From NCBI GenBank assembly GCA_001724785.1, contig MEDL01000004.1, positions 1-39,720 on the forward strand: 39,720 bases of DNA, in the 5' to 3' direction. Origin of the DNA: Acidovorax sp. SCN 68-22 (GTDB lineage Bacteria > Pseudomonadota > Gammaproteobacteria > Burkholderiales > Burkholderiaceae_C). This document shows, piece after piece, positions 19,105-26,216 of the stretch (positions within the stretch are counted from its first letter, which is position 1; each line of letters starts with the position of its first letter). Both the position numbers and the translations under genes were made by a program. The notes under the pieces are model-generated. The model did not search any database. It was not told where the DNA came from and saw only the letters and a program-made list of their open reading frames with translations.

Positions 19105-19370
19105 CCGACGCCCCCATTACCGCCCCTGCCATGGAGGCCGCACTGCGCGCGGCACTGACCCCCACCCGGCTGGAAGTGCTCGACGAAAGCTACCAGCACG
19201 AAGGCCACGCCGGGGCCAACGGCACCGGCTACGGCACGCACTTTCGCGTCCGGATCGCGTCACCTTCGCTTACCGGTTTGCCCAGGGTAAAGCAGCACCG
19301 CCTTGTGTATGATGCGCTGCAAGAATTTATCGAGCGCGGCGCGCACGCCATCGCCATCGAGGTTCTTTGA
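19101..19370 (+). CDS. BolA family protein
   Basis: An 89-residue BolA-fold protein. The core is THFRVRIASPSLTGLPRVKQHRLVYDAL, with the invariant His of the KQHRLVY helix, which ligates Fe-S clusters when BolA pairs with monothiol glutaredoxins. The first 20 residues are a variable extension. Family roles are iron-sulfur trafficking, stress morphology and transcriptional effects. ATG 19101 overlaps the yciB stop by 4 bases, so translation is coupled, and ppiC follows 67 bases later. The association of yciB, bolA and a parvulin is a common Burkholderiales arrangement as far as I recall. Confidence 0.93.
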   Translation: MTDAPITAPAMEAALRAALTPTRLEVLDESYQHEGHAGANGTGYGTHFRVRIASPSLTGLPRVKQHRLVYDALQEFIERGAHAIAIEVL

Positions 19371-19437
19371 TCCCACGCGGCAACGCGTTGCGGCTCGCCG
19401 GCGGACTGCCGGCACCCCTCCACCTTTTGGATTTCGA

Positions 19438-20223
19438 ATGAAGAAACAGCTTTTGTCCGGCCTCGTGGCCGCAGCCTTGCTGGGCACAGTGGCGTTGCCT
19501 GCGATGGCCCAGAACATCGCCGTGGTCAACGGCAAGGCCATTCCCAAGGAACGCGCCGACGTGTTGCGCCAGCAGGTGGAACGCTCGGGACGCCCCATCA
19601 CCCCCGAAATCGAGAGCCAGATCAAGGAGGAGGTCATCGCCCGCGAAATCTTCCTGCAGGAAGCCGCCAAGCGCAACCTCGACAAGCTGCCCGACTTCAA
19701 GGTGCAGATGGAACTGGCGCGCCAGACCATCCTGATCCGCGAGCTGTTCGCCGACTTCCAGAAGACCAACCCCGTCACGGACGCCGAAATCAAGGCCGAA
19801 TACGACAAGTTCGTCGCGGCCAACAGCGGCAAGGAATACAAGGCCAGCCACATCCTGGTCGAAACGGAAGACGAAGCCAAGGGCATCATCGCCTCCATCA
19901 AGAAGGGTGCAAAGTTCGAGGACATCGCCAAGAAGAAGTCCAAGGACCCGGGCTCCGGCGCCAAGGGCGGCGACCTCGACTGGGCCAACCCCAGCAGCTA
20001 TGTTGCCGAGTTCACCGAAGCGCTGATCAAGCTGGAAAAGGGCAAGATGACCCAGGCCCCGGTCAAGTCGCAGTTCGGCTGGCACGTGATCCGCCTGGAC
20101 GACGTGCGCCAGGCACAGCTGCCCAAGCTCGAAGACGTCAAGCCGCAAATCGCGCAGCAGCTCCAGCAGCAAAAGCTGGCCAAGTTCCAGGAAGACATCC
20201 GCGCCAAGGCGAAGGTGGAATAA
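19438..20223 (+). CDS. Periplasmic parvulin-type peptidyl-prolyl cis-trans isomerase
   Basis: A 261-residue exported foldase. It has a signal peptide with cleavage probably after Ala24 (ALPAMA|QNIAVVNG). Residues about 30-130 form the SurA/PrsA-like chaperone helices. Residues about 135-230 form the parvulin domain, starting EYKASHILVETEDEA, with the usual KGGDLDWANPSSYVAEF and FGWHVIRLDD. It should isomerise X-Pro bonds and chaperone envelope proteins. A strong intrinsic terminator follows directly. Confidence 0.93.
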   Translation: MKKQLLSGLVAAALLGTVALPAMAQNIAVVNGKAIPKERADVLRQQVERSGRPITPEIESQIKEEVIAREIFLQEAAKRNLDKLPDFKVQMELARQTILIRELFADFQKTNPVTDAEIKAEYDKFVAANSGKEYKASHILVETEDEAKGIIASIKKGAKFEDIAKKKSKDPGSGAKGGDLDWANPSSYVAEFTEALIKLEKGKMTQAPVKSQFGWHVIRLDDVRQAQLPKLEDVKPQIAQQLQQQKLAKFQEDIRAKAKVE

Positions 20224-20245
20224 ACCCCTCGGAACCCAGCACCAG

Positions 20246-20269
20246 AACGCGGCCCCGGCCGCGTTTTTT
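20246..20269 (+). terminator. Intrinsic terminator of ppiC
   Basis: AACGCGG and CCGCGTT form a 7-bp stem (extendable through GGCC) with a short C-rich loop, followed by six T. It lies 22 bases after the ppiC stop and abuts the stop codon of the convergent DUF1624 gene. Confidence 0.9.
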
Positions 20270-21039
20270 CATGCGGCGCGCGCCACGAGCCAGCCGGCAG
20301 CCAGGAGCGCGCCGATCATCACCGGCTGGTGCAGCATGTAGTACGTCAGGCTCCAGCGGCCGAGCAGCGCCAGCCCCGCCAGGGGGCGGGGTACGGGCGC
20401 CATCAGGCGCTGCCGGTGCCGGGCCAGCAGCCACTGGCCGGCGGCCAGACCCCACCACAGCACGCCCAGCCAGGGCAGCACCGGCACGTAGTCCTCGGTG
20501 ATGGGCTTGCGCGACACCAGGCCCAGCCAATTGAGCCAGCGCGCATCAAAGCTCGCCGACCACGCGGCCAGCGGCCCGGTCAGCAAGGCCTGCGCCGCCA
20601 CGGGCAGCAGCAGCGCCGCCAGGCCGGCCGGCCAGAGCCAGCGCCCCCAGCCGGCGCTGAGCCGCGCCAGGAGCAGCATCACCGCCATCCCGTGCAGCAC
20701 GCCGAAGTAGATGAAGCTGCGCGGAAACATGAACCACGAACCCAGGGAGACGAGCAGCGCGCAGCCGACGATCTGCCACCAGCGCCGCAAGAACCTGGGC
20801 CAGCCGACCTGCTGCGACTGCGCCACCGCCTGCCCCAGCCCGGCGCAGAACAGGAACAGACTGACGATGGCGGTGCGCTGCAGGGTCCAGACCGGGTCGC
20901 CGTAGAAATCCTGCCGCCACCAGCCGAAATGGCTCAGGTCAAAGCAGAAATGGAACACCGTCATCCACACCATGGCGAAACCACGCAGGGTGTCGATGGC
21001 GGCGTAGCGCTGCGGGGTGGAAGGGATGGGCTTGGGCAT
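20269..21039 (-). CDS. DUF1624 / heparan-alpha-glucosaminide N-acetyltransferase-like membrane protein
   Basis: A 256-residue multi-pass inner-membrane protein with roughly seven hydrophobic helices. The opening RYAAIDTLRGFAMVWMTVFHF is the diagnostic N-terminus of the DUF1624 acyltransferase family, with the conserved D-x-LRG and the His after helix 1 that is thought to be catalytic. Members are predicted to transfer acyl groups across or at the membrane to sugars. The substrate here is unknown. ATG 21039 is preferred because the family motif starts a few residues later; an upstream ATG at 21087 would add a region without family similarity and would overlap the tRNA terminator. Confidence 0.85.
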   Translation of the reverse strand: MPKPIPSTPQRYAAIDTLRGFAMVWMTVFHFCFDLSHFGWWRQDFYGDPVWTLQRTAIVSLFLFCAGLGQAVAQSQQVGWPRFLRRWWQIVGCALLVSLGSWFMFPRSFIYFGVLHGMAVMLLLARLSAGWGRWLWPAGLAALLLPVAAQALLTGPLAAWSASFDARWLNWLGLVSRKPITEDYVPVLPWLGVLWWGLAAGQWLLARHRQRLMAPVPRPLAGLALLGRWSLTYYMLHQPVMIGALLAAGWLVARAA

Positions 21040-21084
21040 GGGATGCGGGTGGCCGATGGCCCCAGTGTGCCCCAAGTCGGCCAG

Positions 21085-21120
21085 CAAAAAGGGCTCCTAG
21101 CTTGATAGCTAGGAGCCCTT
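21085..21120 (-). terminator. Strong intrinsic terminator downstream of infA and tRNA-Pro
   Basis: AAGGGCTCCTAGCT and AGCTAGGAGCCCTT pair perfectly over 14 bp with a 4-base loop. On the minus strand five T, counting the stem end, follow. It begins 8 bases beyond the CCA end of tRNA-Pro. Confidence 0.92.
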
Positions 21121-21128
21121 GCAACCAT

Positions 21129-21205
21129 TGGTCGGAGCGGCGGGATTCGAACTCGCGACCCTCTGCTCCCAAAGCAGATGCGCTACCAGGCTGCGCTACG
21201 CTCCG
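21129..21205 (-). tRNA. tRNA-Pro (anticodon TGG)
   Basis: A 77-base minus-strand gene including the encoded CCA. The 7-bp acceptor stem CGGAGCG/CGCTCCG is perfect. The anticodon stem TCTGC/GCAGA carries loop TTTGGGA, giving anticodon TGG at 21171-21169. The T arm has GTTCGAATC. The D arm has AGCCTGGTAGCGC. Discriminator A precedes CCA. It lies 75 bases downstream of infA on the same strand, with a strong terminator right after. Confidence 0.98.
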
Positions 21206-21280
21206 ACAGCTGGCATTCTAACCTGCGCCAGGTGCGCCCACCGGCGCAAAACAGGCGGCGCGCGAAAGAAAAGCCGCCGC

Positions 21281-21529
21281 TCAGCGGGGCGCGGGGCCCG
21301 GGCCGCGGCCGGCCAGGTGGCGGAACGTGATGCGGCCCTTGGTCAGATCGTAGGGCGAGAGTTCCAGCGAGACCTTGTCGCCCGCCAGGATGCGGATGTG
21401 GTGCTTGCGCATCTTGCCGCCGGTGTAGGCAATCAGCTGGTGCCCGTTGTCCAGTGTGACGCGAAAGCGCGAGTCGGGCAGCACTTCGGTGACGCTGCCC
21501 TGCATTTCGATGAGTTCTTCTTTGGCCAT
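21281..21529 (-). CDS. infA: Translation initiation factor IF-1
   Basis: An 82-residue IF-1 with a single S1-like OB fold: [19 protein letters not shown], then [21 protein letters not shown] and [25 protein letters not shown]. It binds the 30S A site during initiation. It is about ten residues longer than the 72-residue E. coli protein, with a Gly/Pro/Arg-rich tail ([10 protein letters not shown]). That resembles the second, stand-alone infA copy found in many Burkholderiales, separate from the ribosomal-protein operon copy. ATG 21529 is chosen; a TTG two codons upstream is possible. It is probably co-transcribed with tRNA-Pro. Confidence 0.95.
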   Translation of the reverse strand: MAKEELIEMQGSVTEVLPDSRFRVTLDNGHQLIAYTGGKMRKHHIRILAGDKVSLELSPYDLTKGRITFRHLAGRGPGPAPR

Positions 21530-21804
21530 TTTCAATCTCTGGTAAACGATTCCATTCGCCGTTGCTGCTGCCCCACAGCGCGCGCCGTCTGGTCGCTAGG
21601 AGAACAGACGCAGTGCGCATGTCGGTCGTGGGGGTGCTGCACCCGCAGCGCAGCTCGGTGGGAAGGCCGGCAGTGACGGCTTCAAGGGACGGGCGGGCGC
21701 AAGCCCTGAGCCGGTCGATTGTAGCGCGCCACGCTGGTTTTGCCTACACGGCGCCCGCATCCCGGTCTATAGAATCGCCCGCACTTCCGCCAATGCCCGC
21801 CGAC

Positions 21805-22671
21805 ATGCCCGATTCGTTTGCCGTTTCTCTCCAGTACCTGTTGCCCAAGCAGGCGCTGACCGTTCTTGCCGGCAAGATCGCCTCGGCCCGGGCCGGCTGG
21901 CTCACGACCGCGCTGGTACGCGCCTTTGTTTCGCACTACCGCGTCGACATGGCAGAGGCCGAGCAACCCGACCCCGTCGCCTACCCCACGTTCAACGCGT
22001 TTTTCACACGGGCGCTGCGGCCCGGCGCGCGGCCGATCGCCGCTGCCGACCTGGTCTGCCCGGTCGACGGCGCCATGAGCCAGTTCGGCGCCATTGAGCG
22101 GGACCAGATCTTCCAGGCCAAGGGCCACCACTATTCGACCACCGCACTGGTCGGCGGCGACAGCGCCCTGGCCGCGCGCTTCCAGGACGGGCACTTCGCC
22201 ACCATCTACCTCAGTCCGCGCGACTACCACCGCATCCACATGCCGTGCGCCGGGCGGCTCACCCGCATGGTGCACGTGCCGGGGGCGCTGTTTTCGGTCA
22301 ACCCGGCCACGGCCCTCGGTGTTCCCGGCCTGTTCGCGCGCAACGAACGCGTGGTCTGCGTCTTCGAGGGCGCGCACGGCCCCTTCGTCATGGTGCTGGT
22401 CGGCGCGACCATCGTCGGCAGCATGGCGACCGTGTGGCACGGGCTCGTCAACCCGCCGCGCACCGGCGTACTGCGCCATTGGGACTATGCCGAAGGCGAA
22501 GTGACGCTGCAAAAGGGCGAGGAAATGGGGCGCTTCCAGCTCGGCTCGACGGTGGTCCTGCTGCTGCCCAAGGGGCCGCTTCGCTTCAACGGGGGTTGGG
22601 CGCCCGCCGGCCCGGTGCGCCTGGGCGAAGCCATGGCCGACCTCGGCACGGGGAATGCCGGCGCCGGATAA
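21805..22671 (+). CDS. psd: Phosphatidylserine decarboxylase proenzyme
   Basis: A 288-residue inner-membrane-associated enzyme that makes phosphatidylethanolamine from phosphatidylserine. The self-cleavage motif LGST is present, with Gly247-Ser248 as the site that yields the pyruvoyl group. FNAFFTRALRPGARPI, PVDGAMSQFG and YLSPRDYHRIHMP (His and Asp of the autoprocessing centre) are family landmarks. The start QYLLPKQALT follows soon after ATG 21805; ATG 21793 is an alternative adding four residues, and neither has a clear Shine-Dalgarno. It is divergent from infA across about 275 bases. The U32 gene starts 7 bases after its stop. Confidence 0.93.
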   Translation: MPDSFAVSLQYLLPKQALTVLAGKIASARAGWLTTALVRAFVSHYRVDMAEAEQPDPVAYPTFNAFFTRALRPGARPIAAADLVCPVDGAMSQFGAIERDQIFQAKGHHYSTTALVGGDSALAARFQDGHFATIYLSPRDYHRIHMPCAGRLTRMVHVPGALFSVNPATALGVPGLFARNERVVCVFEGAHGPFVMVLVGATIVGSMATVWHGLVNPPRTGVLRHWDYAEGEVTLQKGEEMGRFQLGSTVVLLLPKGPLRFNGGWAPAGPVRLGEAMADLGTGNAGAG

Positions 22672-22678
22672 TCCGGCC

Positions 22679-24676
22679 ATGTCCCTGTTGCCGCACCAGC
22701 TTGAACTGCTTTCCCCGGCGCGCGACGCCGACATCGGCATCGCCGCCATCGACCACGGCGCCGATGCGGTGTACATCGGCGGGCCGGCGTTCGGCGCGCG
22801 GGCAGGCGCCGGCAACGCCCTGCCCGACCTGGAACGGCTGATCGCCCACGCGCACCGTTTCCACAGCCGCGTGTTCATCACGCTCAACACCATCCTGCGC
22901 GACGACGAGCTGGAGGATGCCCGCCGGATGGCCTGGCAGGTGTACGGGGCCGGAGCGGACGCGCTCATCGTCCAGGACATGGGCCTGCTCGAACTCGACC
23001 TGCCGCCCATCCAGCTGCATGCCAGCACGCAGACCGACATCCGCACGCCGGAAAAAGCGCGTTTCCTGCAGGACGCGGGCCTGTCGCAGATTGTCCTGGC
23101 CCGCGAACTGACGCTCGAGCAGATCGCCGCCGTGCGCGCCGCCACCGACGCCGAGCGCTGCACGCTCGAATTCTTTGTCCACGGCGCGCTCTGCGTGGCG
23201 TATTCGGGCCAGTGCTACATCACGCACGCACACACCGGCCGCAGCGCCAACCGGGGCGACTGCAACCAGGCCTGCCGCCTGCCCTACCAGGTGACGGACG
23301 ACAAGGGCCGCTTCATCGCGCACGACAAGCACGTGCTGTCGATGAAGGACAACAACCAGTCGGACAACCTGCGCGCCCTCATCGATGCCGGCGTGCGCAG
23401 CTTCAAGATCGAGGGGCGCTACAAGGACCTGGGCTACGTGAAGAACATCACCGCCCACTACCGCACGCTGCTCGACGAGATCATTGAGCAGCGCGAATGC
23501 TCGGCCAGCCCGCTGGCGCGCGCATCGAGCGGCAGCACGCGCTTTTTCTTCACGCCCGACCCCGACCAGAACTTCAACCGCGAATTCACCGACTACTTCG
23601 TCAACGGCCGCAAGGACGATATCGGCGCCTTCGACACCCCCAAGACCCCGGGCCGCCCCATCGGCTGGGTGACCAAGCTTGGCGCGGATTTCGTCGAGCT
23701 GGAAACCACGGACCCGGCCACGCTGCTGCACAACGGCGACGGCCTGTGCTACTACGACCTGCAGAAGGAACTGGTCGGCCTGGCCATCAACCGCGCCGAG
23801 CCCGCATCGCCGCACAAGCCTGGGCAGTGGCGCATCTACCCGAAGGACGCGGTGGCTGGCCTGAAGGACCTGCGCAAGGGCCTGGAGATCAACCGCAACC
23901 GCGACATGGACTGGGTGCGCATGCTCGACAAGAAGTCGAGCGAGCGGCGCATCGGCCTGTGGGCACAGCTGGCCGAGATCCCCTCCGGCTTCGAGCTGAC
24001 GCTGACCGACGAGGACGGCTATGCCGCCAGCGCGCGCGCCGCGCAGCCGCACCAGCCGGCCAGCGACCCCGCCCGGGGCGAAGCCGCGCTGCAGGAGCAT
24101 CTGGGCCGCTTCGGCGGCACGATTTTTTCCGTCCACGGCATCGCGCTGAAGTTCTCGCAGCCCTGGTTCGTGCCCGCCTCGGTGCTCAACCAGCTGCGCC
24201 GCGACGCCGTGGTCGCGCTGGAGGCCGCCCGGGCCGCCGGCCTGCAGCGCCTGCCGCGCGCACAGCCTGTGGAGCCGCCCGTGCCCTTCCCCGAGGACAC
24301 GCTCACCTACCTGGCCAACGTCTACAACCACAAGGCGCACGACTTCTACAAGAAGCACGGCGTGCAGGTGATTGCCGCCGCCTACGAAGCCAAGGAAGAG
24401 GAAGGCGAAGTCAGCCTGATGATCACCAAGCACTGCGTGCGCTACTCGCTCAGCCTGTGCCCCAAGCAGGCCAAGGGCGTCATCGGCGTCAAGGGCACCA
24501 TCAAGGCCGACCCGCTGCACCTCATCAACGGCAAGGAAAAGCTCACCCTGCGCTTTGACTGCAAGCCGTGCGAGATGCACGTCGTGGGCAAGATGAAGCG
24601 CTCGGTGCTCAACCAGCACCTGCAGGACATGCAGGCCCAACCCCTGCAGTTCTACCGCACGCGGCCGCAGGCATAA
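22679..24676 (+). CDS. rlhA: U32 family peptidase-like protein, probable 23S rRNA 5-hydroxycytidine synthase (RlhA/YdcP-like)
   Basis: A 665-residue cytoplasmic protein of the long U32 form, close to the 653 residues of E. coli YdcP (RlhA), which is required for hydroxylation of C2501 in 23S rRNA. The N-terminal TIM-barrel region starts LELLSPARDADIGIAAIDHGADAVYIGG. The U32 signature runs from Glu164 (EFFVHGALC) with Cys172, Cys179, Cys195 and Cys199, likely ligands of an iron-sulfur cluster. The C-terminal half carries another Cys set (CVRYSLSLCPKQ and CKPCEMH). ATG 22679 is 7 bases past the psd stop. A member of the TrhP or UbiU branches is less likely because of the length. Its stop codon lies at the edge of a decayed repeat copy. 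Confidence 0.85.
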   Translation: MSLLPHQLELLSPARDADIGIAAIDHGADAVYIGGPAFGARAGAGNALPDLERLIAHAHRFHSRVFITLNTILRDDELEDARRMAWQVYGAGADALIVQDMGLLELDLPPIQLHASTQTDIRTPEKARFLQDAGLSQIVLARELTLEQIAAVRAATDAERCTLEFFVHGALCVAYSGQCYITHAHTGRSANRGDCNQACRLPYQVTDDKGRFIAHDKHVLSMKDNNQSDNLRALIDAGVRSFKIEGRYKDLGYVKNITAHYRTLLDEIIEQRECSASPLARASSGSTRFFFTPDPDQNFNREFTDYFVNGRKDDIGAFDTPKTPGRPIGWVTKLGADFVELETTDPATLLHNGDGLCYYDLQKELVGLAINRAEPASPHKPGQWRIYPKDAVAGLKDLRKGLEINRNRDMDWVRMLDKKSSERRIGLWAQLAEIPSGFELTLTDEDGYAASARAAQPHQPASDPARGEAALQEHLGRFGGTIFSVHGIALKFSQPWFVPASVLNQLRRDAVVALEAARAAGLQRLPRAQPVEPPVPFPEDTLTYLANVYNHKAHDFYKKHGVQVIAAAYEAKEEEGEVSLMITKHCVRYSLSLCPKQAKGVIGVKGTIKADPLHLINGKEKLTLRFDCKPCEMHVVGKMKRSVLNQHLQDMQAQPLQFYRTRPQA

Positions 24677-24720
24677 GCACATAGCTACTCGGTACAAGCG
24701 GCGCCGGCGCTGCGTGCAAC
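24669..24720 (-). repeat. Possible decayed copy of the dispersed repeat
   Basis: Read on the minus strand it keeps the GCGCC block and AGCT, 25 rather than 24 bases apart, but the outer ends match poorly. It starts at the rlhA stop codon and lies between rlhA and metY. It is weaker than the other seven copies. Confidence 0.35.
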
Positions 24721-24786
24721 AATGGCCGCCGCCCTCCGGCGCGGCTGCGCCCCATCCCTTTTTCTTCACCCTCAGGACATCGCCCC

Positions 24787-26070
24787 ATGCGCATCGAGAC
24801 CCTTGCCGTACATGCCGGCTATTCGCCCGACCCGACGACCAAATCCGCCGCCGTCCCGCTCTACCAGACCACGGCCTACGCGTTCGACAACGCCCAGCAC
24901 GGTGCCGACCTGTTCGACCTGAAGGTCGCGGGCAACATCTACACGCGCATCATGAACCCGACCACGGACGTGCTCGAGCAGCGCGTGGCGGCGCTCGAAG
25001 GCGGCGTGGCGGCACTGGCCATGGCCTCCGGCATGGCGGCGATCACGGCGGCCATCCAGACCATCGCCGAGGCCGGCGACAACATCGTCTCGGCCAGCAC
25101 ACTCTACGGCGGCACCTACAACCTGTTCGCCCACACCTTCCCGCAGCAGGGCATCGAGGTGCGTTTTGCCGACCCGGCCAAACCCGAGAGCTTTGCCGCG
25201 CTGATCGACGCGCGCACCAAGGCCGTGTTCTGCGAATCCATCGGCAACCCGCTGGGCAACGTGACCGATATCGCGGCCCTGGCCAAGGTGGCGCACGCCG
25301 CCGGCGTGCCGCTGATCGTCGACAACACCGTACCCAGCCCCTACCTGTGCCGCCCCATCGAGCACGGCGCCGACATCGTCGTGCACGCGCTCACCAAGTA
25401 CATGAACGGCCACGGCAACAGCATCGGCGGCATCATCGTCGACAGCGGCAAGTTCCCCTGGGCCGAGCACAAGGCACGCTTCAAGCGCCTGAACGAACCC
25501 GACGTGAGCTACCACGGCGTGGTCTACACCGAGGCCCTGGGCGCCGCCGCCTACATTGGCCGCGCCCGCGTTGTGCCGCTGCGCAACATGGGCGCGGCCA
25601 TTTCGCCGTTCAACGCCTGGCTGACGCTGCAAGGCATCGAAACCCTGCCGCTGCGCATGGACCGCACCTGCGAGAACAGCCTGGCGCTGGCGAAGTTCCT
25701 GCAAGGCCATGCCAAGGTCGAGTGGGTGCGCTACGCCGGCCTGCCCGACCACCCGGACCACGCCCTGGCGCAGCGCCTGATGGGCGGGCGGGCCTCGGGC
25801 ATCCTGTCCTTCGGACTCAAGAGCAGCGACGCCGACCCGCGTGCCGCCGGCGCGCGCTTCCTCGACGCGCTCGGACTGTTCACGCGCCTGGTCAACATCG
25901 GCGACGCGAAATCGCTGGCCACGCACCCCGCGTCCACCACGCACCGCCAGCTCGACGCCGCCGAGATGCAAAAAGCCGGCGTGAGCGAGAACATGGTGCG
26001 CCTGTCCGTCGGCATCGAGCACATCGACGACCTGCGCGCCGACCTGGCGCAGGCGCTCGACAAGGTCTGA
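24787..26070 (+). CDS. metY: O-acetylhomoserine aminocarboxypropyltransferase / sulfhydrylase
   Basis: A 427-residue PLP enzyme of the Cys/Met metabolism family that makes homocysteine from O-acetylhomoserine and sulfide (direct sulfhydrylation) in methionine synthesis. The PLP lysine is Lys204 in HALTKYMNGHG. Other landmarks are NIYTRIMNPTTDVLEQRVAALEGG, SASTLYGGTYNLF, VDNTVPSPYLCRP and the C-terminal SLATHPASTTH. The length and the opening IETLAVHAGY fit MetY rather than MetB/MetC. I see no SAM riboswitch in the 110 bases upstream. Confidence 0.93.
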   Translation: MRIETLAVHAGYSPDPTTKSAAVPLYQTTAYAFDNAQHGADLFDLKVAGNIYTRIMNPTTDVLEQRVAALEGGVAALAMASGMAAITAAIQTIAEAGDNIVSASTLYGGTYNLFAHTFPQQGIEVRFADPAKPESFAALIDARTKAVFCESIGNPLGNVTDIAALAKVAHAAGVPLIVDNTVPSPYLCRPIEHGADIVVHALTKYMNGHGNSIGGIIVDSGKFPWAEHKARFKRLNEPDVSYHGVVYTEALGAAAYIGRARVVPLRNMGAAISPFNAWLTLQGIETLPLRMDRTCENSLALAKFLQGHAKVEWVRYAGLPDHPDHALAQRLMGGRASGILSFGLKSSDADPRAAGARFLDALGLFTRLVNIGDAKSLATHPASTTHRQLDAAEMQKAGVSENMVRLSVGIEHIDDLRADLAQALDKV

Positions 26071-26081
26071 CGCAACCACCG

Positions 26082-26107
26082 GGCCAAAAATTTGGGTGTT
26101 TTTGGCC
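26082..26107. repeat. A/T-rich inverted repeat at the left end of repeat copy 4
   Basis: GGCCAAAAA and TTTTTGGCC pair perfectly over 9 bp with an 8-base loop, directly after metY. It overlaps the 5' end of the dispersed repeat. It lacks a T-tail on either strand, so I list it as a structural part of the repeat rather than a terminator. Confidence 0.55.
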
Positions 26108-26152
26108 TCTGGCGCTTGAAGGACATGGGCCGACAGCTATTTTTTAGATAGC
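26100..26152 (+). repeat. Dispersed 54-base repeat, copy 4 (intergenic)
   Basis: GGCCTCT, GGCGCTTGAAGG at 26111, AGCT exactly 24 bases later at 26135, then 8 bases and a perfect GATAGC at 26147. It lies between metY and the diguanylate cyclase gene. Confidence 0.85.
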
Positions 26153-26216
26153 AAGCTGCGTCCTGCCCCGGCCGCCGCCGGGGACACGCGCAGCTTTCCT
26201 GCGGGCGCCGCCTGCG

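Noticed and set aside
21085-21120. The AGCTATCA-containing hairpin as another repeat copy
   Set aside because: It shares TAGCTATC-like bases but lacks RGCGCTT at the fixed 24-base distance and the GGCC block. It is best explained as a terminator.
24740-24775. Possible terminator or riboswitch between rlhA and metY (GGCGC-GGCT-GCGCC followed by CCATCCCTTTTT)
   Set aside because: The stem is only 5 bp and is separated from the T-run, and the leader is too short and lacks recognisable SAM-riboswitch features.
26082-26107. GGCCAAAAA/TTTTTGGCC hairpin as the metY terminator
   Set aside because: No T-run follows the stem on the plus strand, and it overlaps the dispersed repeat, so repeat structure is the simpler reading.
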